A DNA stretch of 8,206 bases from SIAJ01 sp036266155 (GTDB taxonomy: Bacteria > Planctomycetota > Planctomycetia > Gemmatales > Gemmataceae): contig DATANR010000495.1 in assembly GCA_036266155.1 (NCBI GenBank), positions 1 through 8,206 of the forward strand, in the 5' to 3' direction. This document shows, piece after piece, positions 1-6,708 of this stretch. The position numbers and the translations under genes are program-made. Within the stretch, counting starts at the first letter, position 1. Each line of letters begins with the position of its first letter. The notes below the pieces were generated by a model that had not been told where the DNA came from, ran no database searches, and saw only the letters and a program-made list of their open reading frames with translations.

Positions 1-35
1 TCGGCGCTCCGCGCCGTCTTCTTCCTGCGGCCCAT
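1..35 (-). CDS. Start of a leftward gene, partial, product unknown
   Basis: The minus strand has an ATG at 35-33 opening a frame that reads MGRRKKTARSA and runs off the left edge after 11 codons. A strong Shine-Dalgarno (AAGGGAG) lies 6 bases upstream of this ATG, which is the main reason to call a gene from so short a piece. The visible residues are very basic (R, R, K, K, R within the first nine), which fits the start of many proteins and identifies none. The gene is divergent from the formate dehydrogenase operon, with about 395 bases between the two start codons. The product cannot be named. Confidence 0.5.
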   Translation of the reverse strand, partial: MGRRKKTARSA

Positions 36-41
36 GATTCA

Positions 42-48
42 CTCCCTT
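42..48 (-). promoter_or_regulatory. Ribosome binding site of the leftward partial gene
   Basis: On the minus strand the bases read AAGGGAG, followed by a 6-base spacer (TGAATC) and the ATG at 35-33. This is a near-consensus Shine-Dalgarno at good spacing. It is the strongest ribosome binding site in the window and decides the start of the leftward gene. Confidence 0.55.
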
Positions 49-160
49 GAATCGATGTCGCCACACCCTACTCCATAGGTGCCCGCCAGGACAAGATTTC
101 CTCACTTCGAAGGTGGTCCAGGAATTGGGGTCCACTTCAGAGACGGATTCAATAGGCGTC

Positions 161-355
161 TCAACGGCACATAGCCTTGGCGAGCGTTAGGATTGCCGTC
201 TTAGTTCCTTCAGACAAACCCGGCCACGCGGCCAACAGAGGATCAAGATCGGGTTCGATCAATCGGCTCACGTTCGTAAATGCGCCGGAATCTGCGCCGC
301 CGGGTCCAAAGAAGCTAGAATTTCCCTCGGCAAGCGAAGGGGGTTCGATTCCCAT
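161..355 (-). pseudogene. Remnant of a planctomycete-type C-terminal tail (AWPxL motif)
   Basis: Minus-strand frame from ATG at 355 to a TGA at 163-161, 64 codons. It begins with MGIEPPSLAEG, passes through GPGGADSGAF and ends with a helical stretch around IEPDLDPLLAAWPGL followed by KTAILTLAKA. From memory, the order GIEP, then GGAxSGA, then D-x-D/E-L...AWPxL...kaaIlaLvkA recurs at the C-termini of planctomycete ORFs, some of them integrases; I could not verify this. The GIEPP part is what a T-arm-like sequence gives when read on its complement, as happens where elements integrate into tRNA 3' ends. Upstream on the minus strand the frame enters the antisense of the fdsB-like gene, so the body of the original gene is missing. 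No ribosome site precedes the ATG. I read it as the relic of a lost gene, possibly an integrase. It could also be a chance open frame or a small real ORF. Confidence 0.35.
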
Positions 356-399
356 ACACTCTCGTCCCCGTCGGATGTCGCAATTGCTACGCATAGAAT

Positions 400-423
400 G
401 ACGCTTCCATCTTTGGGAGCGTC
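400..423 (+). promoter_or_regulatory. Hairpin upstream of the formate dehydrogenase operon start codon
   Basis: Arms 400-408 (GACGCTTCC) and 415-423 (GGGAGCGTC) pair as six perfect base pairs, one U-G wobble and two G-C pairs around a 6-base loop ATCTTT. Only seven bases (TTGATTT) separate it from the ATG at 431. The 3' arm contains GGGAG, the only Shine-Dalgarno-like sequence for that ATG (11-base spacing), so the fold would hide it. An in-frame TGA at 425-427 rules out any earlier start. It may control translation of the operon. The T-rich bases after the stem also allow a weak intrinsic terminator or attenuator. The fold is plain in the sequence; its role is inference. Confidence 0.5.
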
Positions 424-430
424 TTGATTT

Positions 431-2023
431 ATGCAACTGATCCCGCTCCTGTCCGCGGTTCAGCACGAGCGCGGGCATCTGTCGGAAGCGACTCTCCGGG
501 ACCTCTCGCGGGCACACAACGTACCGCTCTATCGGCTTCAAGAACTCGTCAGCTTCTATCCGCACTTTCGAACCGCCCCGCCGCCTCGCGTTGAATTGAA
601 CGTCTGCCGCGACATGTCGTGCTGGCTTGCGGGCGGCCCCGAATGCTCGCGTCAACTGCACGAATTGACGGCACCGGACGTCGAGATCCATGAGGTATCG
701 TGCGTCGGTCGGTGTGATCGGTCCCCAACGGCGACGATTAACGGAGTGCCCGTCCCGGCCGCCGACTTGGAGCAGGTGAAGCGATGGGTCGCCGACCCCG
801 CATTGATCCCCGATCTCAGCGCTAATCTGCCGCGGCGATGGTCATGCGATCCATATCCGACGGCAACCGATCGGTATGCGACCCTCGATCGAGCCCGGCG
901 CGGCGGGCCGAGCGAAATCGCTGGCATGATCGCCACGCTCAAGGAATCCGGCCTCCGCGGCATGGGCGGCGCCGGCTTCCCGGCGGGAACCAAGGGTGAA
1001 CTCGTTGCCCGCGAGACGCGAACGCCCAAGTATGTGATTTGCAACGCCGACGAAAGTGAGCCGGGCACTTTCAAGGATCGGGAAATCCTCGCAGATCTGC
1101 CGCATCTCGTGATCGAAGGCATGGCCCTTTCCGGTCTCGGCATCGGCGCGAACAAGGGCATCCTCTATTTGCGCCACGAATACGGGCCGGAGCAAGAGCG
1201 ATTCGAAGCCGAGTTGAAGCGGGCCTATGACCTTGGCATTCTCGGTAAGCCGGATGCGAGCGGTTGGCAGTTCGACATCGAAGTATTCGTCTCGCCGGGC
1301 GGATACATCCTCGGCGAGGAGACCGCGCTCCTCGAAGCTCTCGAAGACAATCGCGGCGAGCCGCGCAACAAACCGCCGTTCCCCGGCACGCACGGGCTCC
1401 ACGGCCAGCCGACGCTCATCAACAATGTCGAGACCCTGTGCCATGCGACCGCGCTTTTGGCTAACGGAGTCGATTGGTGGAAGGCACAAGGCGCTCCTGG
1501 ATTCGCCGGGTTGAAGTTTATCGCCGTCTCCGGTCATGTGACGAATCCCGGCGTCTACCTCGTGCCGATGGGAACGACGGTGCGGGCGTTGATCGAACTG
1601 GCCGGTGGTATGAAGGATGGCCGCAAGCTACTCGCCTTCGCGCCGGGGGGAGCATCGTCGAATTTCCTGCCAGCGGATCGGGTCGACGTGCCGCTCGACT
1701 TCGCGGCACTTCAAAAGGCCGGCTCCATGCTCGGCTCCGGAGCGCTCGTTGTGGTTGCGGAAGGGACCGACCTGTTCGGCCTGGCGACCAATGTGACGCG
1801 CTTCTTCCGGAACGAATCGTGTGGCAAATGCGTCCCATGTCGAGTCGGATCGCAAAAGGCGGTCGAGATTTTGGAAGGTGTGCAGGCGGGCACGATGACA
1901 AAGACGGAGCTCGACTTACTTCCCGAACTCGCGGACACGATGTTGCAAACGAGCATCTGCGGACTTGGCCAGGTAGCGGTTGCCCCAGCGCTGTCGTTAT
2001 TGAAGAATTTCAACATCGTTTAG
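431..2023 (+). CDS. fdsB: NAD-linked formate dehydrogenase beta subunit (NuoE-NuoF fusion diaphorase)
   Basis: 530-residue soluble flavin/Fe-S subunit that takes electrons from the formate dehydrogenase alpha subunit and reduces NAD+. Residues 1-120 form a NuoE-like thioredoxin-fold domain with [2Fe-2S] ligands C59, C64, C91 and C95 (CxxxxC and CxxxC). Residues 150-340 are the NuoF FMN/NADH domain: GMGGAGFPAGTK at 177-188, NADESEPGTFKDR near 205-217, and YILGEET at 292-298, where the family usually has YICGEET. An SLBB segment follows (SGHVTNPGVY). The C-terminal domain binds [4Fe-4S] through C464, C467, C470 (SCGKCVPCR) and C510 (SICGLG). Length and layout match FdsB- or HoxF-type fused subunits. 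The ATG is fixed by an in-frame TGA just upstream. No separate FdsG-like gene follows; the alpha gene begins 46 bases on. It could be labelled NADH-quinone oxidoreductase subunit F, but the neighbour argues for formate dehydrogenase. Confidence 0.88.
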   Translation: MQLIPLLSAVQHERGHLSEATLRDLSRAHNVPLYRLQELVSFYPHFRTAPPPRVELNVCRDMSCWLAGGPECSRQLHELTAPDVEIHEVSCVGRCDRSPTATINGVPVPAADLEQVKRWVADPALIPDLSANLPRRWSCDPYPTATDRYATLDRARRGGPSEIAGMIATLKESGLRGMGGAGFPAGTKGELVARETRTPKYVICNADESEPGTFKDREILADLPHLVIEGMALSGLGIGANKGILYLRHEYGPEQERFEAELKRAYDLGILGKPDASGWQFDIEVFVSPGGYILGEETALLEALEDNRGEPRNKPPFPGTHGLHGQPTLINNVETLCHATALLANGVDWWKAQGAPGFAGLKFIAVSGHVTNPGVYLVPMGTTVRALIELAGGMKDGRKLLAFAPGGASSNFLPADRVDVPLDFAALQKAGSMLGSGALVVVAEGTDLFGLATNVTRFFRNESCGKCVPCRVGSQKAVEILEGVQAGTMTKTELDLLPELADTMLQTSICGLGQVAVAPALSLLKNFNIV

Positions 2024-2069
2024 CGCTTGCCTCGTCGGGACGACCGCCGAACGTTTGAGTTGAGAACCG

Positions 2070-4865
2070 ATGCCTCACGTTAGCCTCACGATCGACAACC
2101 GCAACGTGACCGTTCCAGCGGGGATGTCAATCTGGTCGGCGGCCAAGTCTATCGGCGTCGACGTCCCAGTTCTCTGCCATCATGAAAAAATGACGCCGGT
2201 CGGCGTCTGTCGAATGTGCGTTGTCGACACCGGCGGCCGGGTGCTAGCCGCATCGTGTGTACGGCCGTGCGACGAGGGGATGAAGGTCGAAACCGCCTCG
2301 CCCAAGGTCGAGAAGCACCGTCGGATGCTCACGGCCCTGCTTCTGTCGGATCATCCGACGCCGTGTGTGAAGGAAAAGACCACGGGCGACGACGCCCTCG
2401 ACGCGCTCGGTCGCAAGTACGGTATTGCAGACTCGTCGTTATTCCGCACTCCGCACTCCGCACTCCGCACTTCCGACAGTTCGAGTCCCGTCATCGCCGT
2501 CGATCATCAGGCTTGCATCCTCTGCGATCGTTGCATTCGGGCGTGCGACGAGATTCAGTGCAACAACGTCATCGGCCGCACCGGCAAGGGTTACACGACG
2601 CGCATCGGCTTTGACCTCGACAACCCGATGGGCGAGAGCACTTGCGTTTCGTGCGGCGAGTGCGTCGCGGCATGCCCGACCGGGGCACTGACAAACAAGA
2701 CCATCACGTTGCCGATGTTGCCGAGGAACGACACGACGAATGTCGACACCGTCTGCCCTTATTGCGGCGTCGGCTGTGCGTTGACGATGCATGTCGACGA
2801 GAAAGCGAACAAGATCGTCTGGGCCGAGGGACGCGACGGCGGCGGCAACGACGGCCGTTTGTGCGTGAAGGGCCGCTACGGGTGGGACTACACGTCGCAC
2901 GAACAACGGTTGACGAAGCCGCTCATTCGGCGAAAAGAGTTTTACCCGAAGGGATCGCTCTCCAACGAGGTCAAAGGCAACGGCAAGAACGCGGTCGTCG
3001 ACTATCGCGAGGTGATGCCGGCCTTCCGCGAGGCGTCGTGGGACGAGGCGCTCGATCTAATCGCGAGCAATCTGCTGCGAATTAAGAAGGAGGATGGGCC
3101 GCGAGCGCTCGCGGGCTTCGGCTCAGCCAAATGCTCCAACGAAGAGGCGTATCTCTTTCAAAAGCTAATGCGGGCCGGTTTGGGAACGAACAATGTCGAC
3201 CACTGCACGCGGCTCTGCCATGCATCGTCGGTCGCGGCGTTGCTCGAAGGGATTGGCTCCGGCGCCGTGTCCGACATCTTCGCCAACGCGAAGCACTCCG
3301 ACTTCCTTCTGCTGACGGGCACGAACACCACCGTCAACCATCCGGTCGCGGCCACGTTCTTCAAGCAGGCGGCCAAGCGTGGCACCAAGATCCTGGTCGT
3401 CGATCCGCGACGGCCGCTAATGGCCGACTTCGCCACGTGGTATTGCCCCATCAATCCTGACACCGACGTGGCGTTTTACAACACCCTGATGCACGTGATG
3501 ATCGAGGACGGACTTGTCGACGAGAAGTTCATCCGCGATCGGACTGAGAACTTCGACGCGCTGAAATCGATGGTGACACAATACCCGCCGTCTCGCGTCG
3601 CGCCCGTGTGCGGCATCGCCGAGGCGACTCTCGTCGAGATCGCGCGATCGATGGGCCGTGCCAAGAACATGCTCATCTTCTGGGGCATGGGCATCAGCCA
3701 GCACACGCACGGGACCGACAACGCGCGCTGCTTGATTGCCCTGGCCATGTTGACGGGCAACATTGGGCGGCCGGGCACGGGACTGCATCCGCTGCGCGGC
3801 CAGAACAATGTTCAGGGGGCCTCCGATGCCGGCCTGATCCCGATGATGTATCCGGACTACCAACTCGTGAAGGTCGAAGAGAATCGCAAGAAGTTCGAAG
3901 CGGCCTGGGGCGTGCCGCTTGATGCGACACCTGGGTTGACGGTCGTCGAGATCATGAAGGGCGCGCTGGCGGGCACGGTTCGCGGCATGTACATGATGGG
4001 CGAGAACCCGTTCCTCTCCGATCCGAACACGAACAAGGTGCGCAAGTCGCTGGCGAACCTCGAATTCCTGGCCGTGCAGGACATTTTCCTGACGGAAACT
4101 GCCGAGTTCGCGGACGTGGTGCTGCCGGCTTCGTCCTTCTTCGAGAAGGAAGGGACGTACACGAACACGGATCGCCGCGTGCAGATCGGCCGGCCGGCGT
4201 TGAAGCCGCCTGGCGATGCCCGGCTCGACTGGCAGGTGATCTGCGAAATCGCGAACCGGGTCGGCTATCCGATGAGCTACACATCGCCGTCGGAGGTGTT
4301 TGCCGAGTTTGCGAGCCTGTCCCCGAGTTACCACGGGCTCAACTACGAGAACCTTGGGTTGAACGGTAAGATCTGGCCCTGCCCGGACCCGGAACATTCG
4401 ATCGGCGAACTCGTGCTGTTCCACGACCGCTTTCCCACGCCGAGCGGGCGCGGTAAATTTGTCCCCGCCGAGTTCAGCAAGGCGGACGATCTTCCGGATC
4501 AGGAATATCCGCTGGTGCTCAACACCGGACGCGTACTGGAGCACTGGCACACGGGCACAATGACTCGGCGATCGCAGGCCCTCGACGCAATCTCGCCGGG
4601 GCCGTTTGTGGAGATCAACCCGGCCGATCTGTCGGCCCTCGGGGTAGCGGATGACGAAGTGGTGACGGTGCGATCGAAGCGCGGCGCGATCCGGTTGCCG
4701 GCCCGGTCGAGCCTTCGGGTCCAGCGTGGGAGTGTGTTCATCCCATTCCATTTTCGCGAGGCGGCAGCGAACGTGCTAACGAACGACGCCCTGGACCCGT
4801 TTGGCAAGATACCAGAGTACAAGTTCTGCGCGGTGCGGGTAGAAAAGAAGTGCTCTAGTCTCTAA
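2070..4865 (+). CDS. fdhF: Formate dehydrogenase alpha subunit, Cys-type, NuoG-like N-terminus
   Basis: 931-residue catalytic subunit (FdsA-like) oxidising formate to CO2 at a Mo or W bis-molybdopterin site; the electrons go to the diaphorase encoded upstream. Residues 1-75 bind [2Fe-2S] (C36, C47, C50, C63). The NuoG-type His/Cys cluster region keeps H95 and C99, but the other two ligand positions are E102 and D108. Two ferredoxin-type [4Fe-4S] motifs follow (C149, C152, C155, C159; C192, C195, C198, C202). The catalytic part has its own [4Fe-4S] cluster (C229, C232, C236, C265) with K267, then DHCTRLCHASS, placing the Mo ligand at C383 (codon TGC, not selenocysteine) next to H384. R576 in LRGQNNVQGASD corresponds by motif to the substrate Arg of E. 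coli FdhF. A molydopterin dinucleotide-binding domain closes the protein (about 815-925). A heptamer DNA repeat encodes residues near 125-134. No clear ribosome site precedes the ATG. No fdhD or cofactor genes are in view. Confidence 0.92.
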   Translation: MPHVSLTIDNRNVTVPAGMSIWSAAKSIGVDVPVLCHHEKMTPVGVCRMCVVDTGGRVLAASCVRPCDEGMKVETASPKVEKHRRMLTALLLSDHPTPCVKEKTTGDDALDALGRKYGIADSSLFRTPHSALRTSDSSSPVIAVDHQACILCDRCIRACDEIQCNNVIGRTGKGYTTRIGFDLDNPMGESTCVSCGECVAACPTGALTNKTITLPMLPRNDTTNVDTVCPYCGVGCALTMHVDEKANKIVWAEGRDGGGNDGRLCVKGRYGWDYTSHEQRLTKPLIRRKEFYPKGSLSNEVKGNGKNAVVDYREVMPAFREASWDEALDLIASNLLRIKKEDGPRALAGFGSAKCSNEEAYLFQKLMRAGLGTNNVDHCTRLCHASSVAALLEGIGSGAVSDIFANAKHSDFLLLTGTNTTVNHPVAATFFKQAAKRGTKILVVDPRRPLMADFATWYCPINPDTDVAFYNTLMHVMIEDGLVDEKFIRDRTENFDALKSMVTQYPPSRVAPVCGIAEATLVEIARSMGRAKNMLIFWGMGISQHTHGTDNARCLIALAMLTGNIGRPGTGLHPLRGQNNVQGASDAGLIPMMYPDYQLVKVEENRKKFEAAWGVPLDATPGLTVVEIMKGALAGTVRGMYMMGENPFLSDPNTNKVRKSLANLEFLAVQDIFLTETAEFADVVLPASSFFEKEGTYTNTDRRVQIGRPALKPPGDARLDWQVICEIANRVGYPMSYTSPSEVFAEFASLSPSYHGLNYENLGLNGKIWPCPDPEHSIGELVLFHDRFPTPSGRGKFVPAEFSKADDLPDQEYPLVLNTGRVLEHWHTGTMTRRSQALDAISPGPFVEINPADLSALGVADDEVVTVRSKRGAIRLPARSSLRVQRGSVFIPFHFREAAANVLTNDALDPFGKIPEYKFCAVRVEKKCSSL
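2443..2477 (+). repeat. In-frame heptamer tandem repeat inside the formate dehydrogenase gene
   Basis: Four exact copies of TCCGCAC occupy 2443-2470, followed by a degenerate unit (TTCCGAC, 2471-2477). Seven is not a multiple of three, so the peptide repeats only every 21 bases and the run reads FRTPHSALRTS. It lies in the linker between the degenerate His/Cys cluster region and the two ferredoxin motifs, where length variation should be tolerated. A related heptamer array occurs at the 3' end of the same gene. Confidence 0.75.
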
Positions 4866-4895
4866 CGTCTGACCTCTGACCTCCGACCCCTGATG
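4861..4895 (+). repeat. Heptamer array spanning the fdhF/LRR gene junction
   Basis: Consecutive heptamers read TCTAACG, TCTGACC, TCTGACC, TCCGACC, CCTGATG. The first contains the TAA stop of the formate dehydrogenase gene and the last contains the ATG of the LRR gene, so the whole 27-base gap is repeat. The unit TCCGACC differs from TCCGCAC, the unit inside the upstream gene, only in the order of two bases. No Shine-Dalgarno is present in or near the array. Confidence 0.65.
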
Positions 4896-6683
4896 GCGAA
4901 TCGCCCTGTCCTACCGTCGAGCACCGTCACTGGGATCGCGTTGCGCTTCGTCTCAGAGTTGCAAGCGGGCCGTCGGCCATCGATTGAGATGGCGCTCGAC
5001 CAGGCGCCGCGTGATGAGTGGGCGGGCTTACTGCAATCGCTGTTGATCGCCGAGACAAACTTTCGTCGTTCGCGGGGCGAGTCGCCGATCGCCCGCGAAT
5101 ATTTGCCGCGTTTCCCAGCCCACGCGGAAGTTGTCCGTGAGGTCGTGCCGGACACGCACCAAGCGCCGATGATCGTTCCGACCGTCCTCGTGGCCGAAGA
5201 GGTGATCCCCGAACCGCCGCCGCTTCCGATTCGCCAGATGCGCTATCCAGAATCGCCGGCCGTGCTGGTCGCACCGTTGCCGAGCGCGCCGGTTGCGCGC
5301 CTGGCGGCGCCGTTGCCCATGGTCGTACCCAATCTGTTCGAAGACCTTGAGCCTGAGGTCGAGTTCACGCCCCCGATACCGGGACGTCCGCGTCGCCGGC
5401 GGCGCTGGCTGATCGGCTTCGTGGTGTTGCTGCTGCTCGGTGGTGCGGCGACCGCGATCTATTTCGTTTTTCTGCGACCCAAGGGTGGCGAACAACCGCC
5501 GCCGCCAAATACTCCCGGCGGCCCCACACAACAGCCGAAGGGCTCGGGCTACAATCCGCTCGCGACGCCGAAAAACGCCAACGCCGACCCCGAGCGTGAA
5601 CTGGCCGAATGGGTCCTATTCCTCGGCGGACGCGGGACCGTCTTGCCGGAAGGCAGCAGTCGTCGACCGTTCTCGACTGACGCCCCGCTGCCAAAAAACA
5701 AATTCAACGTCATCGCGTTCTCACTCCCACCCGAAGCCGCGGGCCGATGGACGGCGGCCGATCTCGAACGCCTCCGCGGCCGGACCATGCTTGGCTCAAT
5801 TCAACTTCATGCCGGTGGGCCCTTCACGGAGGAGATGCTGGCCCCACTAGTAGGGCTACCTTTACGAACAGTCGAACTGATCGGTGGTCCCGTTCAGGCA
5901 TCCGGAGCTTTTTTTGCGGCGTTTCCCGAACTTGAAACGCTCACGTTGCCATCGACGCCTGGTTGGACAGATGCCGATCTGACGGCCGTCAGCAAGCTGA
6001 CGAAGCTCGTGTCGCTCAGCGTGAATTCCGCAAAGATTACGCCCAACGGATTCAAGGAACTCAAGAGCCCGACGATCAAGTCGCTGATCTTCGGCGACAA
6101 ATTGGCGCTGACCGCGGAGCATGTCCGCGTATTCTCCGGTCTCGAACAACTCGAAGAGTTCGAAGCGCGCGGCGGGATGACTGACGAGGTGTTCCTTGAG
6201 TTTTCGGTTTTTCAACAATTGAAGCGCATTCGCCTGTACAAGACCACGTTGACCGACGCCGGATTGAAAGCGCTGGAAGGGATCGGCAAATTGGAAGAAC
6301 TTCGCATCGACGGTTCGGCCATCACTGGCGAAGGCCTGAAACTGCTGGCCGATCGGCCGAAGTTAAAGATTGTCGATTTCGGCGGAGCAAAGCTGACCAA
6401 CTCGAACGTCGGCTTGTTGCTGGCACTGCCTGCCCTCAAGGAATTGCGCCTTGCGGGCAACCCAATCGGCGATCAGAGTGCCGTGCTGCTTGCGCAGATC
6501 GAAGGAGCGGAGGTGCTCGACTTGAGTGCGACCGACATCAGTGACGTGACGCTTAGGACCATTCAGAAGATCCCGAACCTGAAAACACTGATTGTGACCA
6601 ACACCAAGGTCACCGACAGCGCGGCCCGCGGCTTCGAGATGGCGGTGCCGGGCTGTAAGGTCGTGTCCGGAAGACGCAAATAG
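4893..6683 (+). CDS. Membrane-anchored leucine-rich-repeat protein with kinase-associated N-terminal module
   Basis: 596 residues. Residues 12-85 resemble the stretch that precedes the kinase domain in planctomycete Ser/Thr kinases, notably RRSRGESPIAREYLPRFP at 58-75, but no kinase domain follows. Residues 90-165 are a proline-rich linker. GRPRRRRRW leads into one membrane segment at about 172-194, so by the positive-inside rule the N-terminus is cytoplasmic and the rest exported. A second Pro/Gly/Gln-rich linker is followed near 234 by ERELAEWVLFLGG, a motif I associate with planctomycete LRR proteins. From about 315 to 585 there are leucine-rich repeats of roughly 24 residues (LTDAGLKAL, ITGEGLKLL, LKELRLAGN, VTDSAARGF), of the ribonuclease-inhibitor-like type that usually binds protein partners. 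It starts 27 bases after the formate dehydrogenase, with repeat DNA and no ribosome site between, so it may depend on coupling. Whether it is functionally tied to formate oxidation is unknown. Confidence 0.8.
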   Translation: MANRPVLPSSTVTGIALRFVSELQAGRRPSIEMALDQAPRDEWAGLLQSLLIAETNFRRSRGESPIAREYLPRFPAHAEVVREVVPDTHQAPMIVPTVLVAEEVIPEPPPLPIRQMRYPESPAVLVAPLPSAPVARLAAPLPMVVPNLFEDLEPEVEFTPPIPGRPRRRRRWLIGFVVLLLLGGAATAIYFVFLRPKGGEQPPPPNTPGGPTQQPKGSGYNPLATPKNANADPERELAEWVLFLGGRGTVLPEGSSRRPFSTDAPLPKNKFNVIAFSLPPEAAGRWTAADLERLRGRTMLGSIQLHAGGPFTEEMLAPLVGLPLRTVELIGGPVQASGAFFAAFPELETLTLPSTPGWTDADLTAVSKLTKLVSLSVNSAKITPNGFKELKSPTIKSLIFGDKLALTAEHVRVFSGLEQLEEFEARGGMTDEVFLEFSVFQQLKRIRLYKTTLTDAGLKALEGIGKLEELRIDGSAITGEGLKLLADRPKLKIVDFGGAKLTNSNVGLLLALPALKELRLAGNPIGDQSAVLLAQIEGAEVLDLSATDISDVTLRTIQKIPNLKTLIVTNTKVTDSAARGFEMAVPGCKVVSGRRK

Positions 6684-6696
6684 TCGAAGGATTCCT

Positions 6697-6701
6697 GGGA
6701 G
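6697..6701 (+). promoter_or_regulatory. Ribosome binding site selecting a TTG start
   Basis: GGGAG ends 7 bases before the TTG at 6709, a good Shine-Dalgarno distance. No in-frame ATG or GTG lies between the previous gene's stop and this TTG. The next in-frame candidates (GTG at 6724 and 6730) are too far from this site, so it decides the start of the small membrane protein. Confidence 0.5.
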
Positions 6702-6708
6702 TCCGACC

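Larger units (their letters stand above)
36..430. other. Gene-poor divergent intergenic region
   Basis: About 395 bases separate two divergent start codons, so promoters for both directions must lie here, but I could not identify a convincing -35/-10 pair. The best -10-like hexamer on the plus strand is TAGAAT at 394-399, with no good -35 partner. An imperfect inverted repeat occurs at 109-119 and 129-138 (arms GAAGGTGGTCC and GGTCCACTTC, one bulge, one mismatch). A probable minus-strand gene remnant occupies 161-355 and a clean hairpin lies at 400-423. The bases at 339-353 resemble a tRNA T-arm, but no tRNA can be folded around them. The plus-strand open frame at 177-401 (TTG start, no ribosome site) does not look coding. 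Confidence 0.5.

Noticed and set aside
2..16. GC-rich hairpin (6-bp stem, 3-base loop) at the left edge
   Set aside because: It lies within the start of the leftward coding frame and is no more than expected for GC-rich codons.
275..375. Possible tRNA gene around the T-arm-like motif
   Set aside because: The T-stem pairs at only about three positions, there is no matching acceptor stem, no recognisable D or anticodon arms, and no CCA end.
394..399. TAGAAT as the -10 of the operon promoter
   Set aside because: No acceptable -35 hexamer lies 16-18 bases upstream, so a single hexamer match is not enough for a promoter call.
177..401. Plus-strand open frame of 74 codons with a TTG start
   Set aside because: There is no ribosome site, the composition is Arg/Ser/Pro-rich as in shadow frames, and the opposite strand shows a more protein-like pattern.
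842..1537. Long minus-strand open frame (231 codons) opposite the NuoEF-type gene
   Set aside because: It is antisense to a clearly recognised protein. Long antisense frames are expected in high-GC coding DNA, and no motif was seen in it.
2443..2477. CRISPR-like short repeats
   Set aside because: The units are 7 bases with no spacers and lie inside a coding frame, so this is a tandem microsatellite.
3216..3218. Selenocysteine at the formate dehydrogenase active site
   Set aside because: The codon is TGC (Cys), not TGA, and the reading frame is open throughout.
3417..4751. Minus-strand open frame of 444 codons opposite the formate dehydrogenase gene
   Set aside because: It is antisense to conserved molybdopterin domains, its translation is His/Arg/Val-rich without domain motifs, and it has the usual shadow pattern of GC-rich genes.
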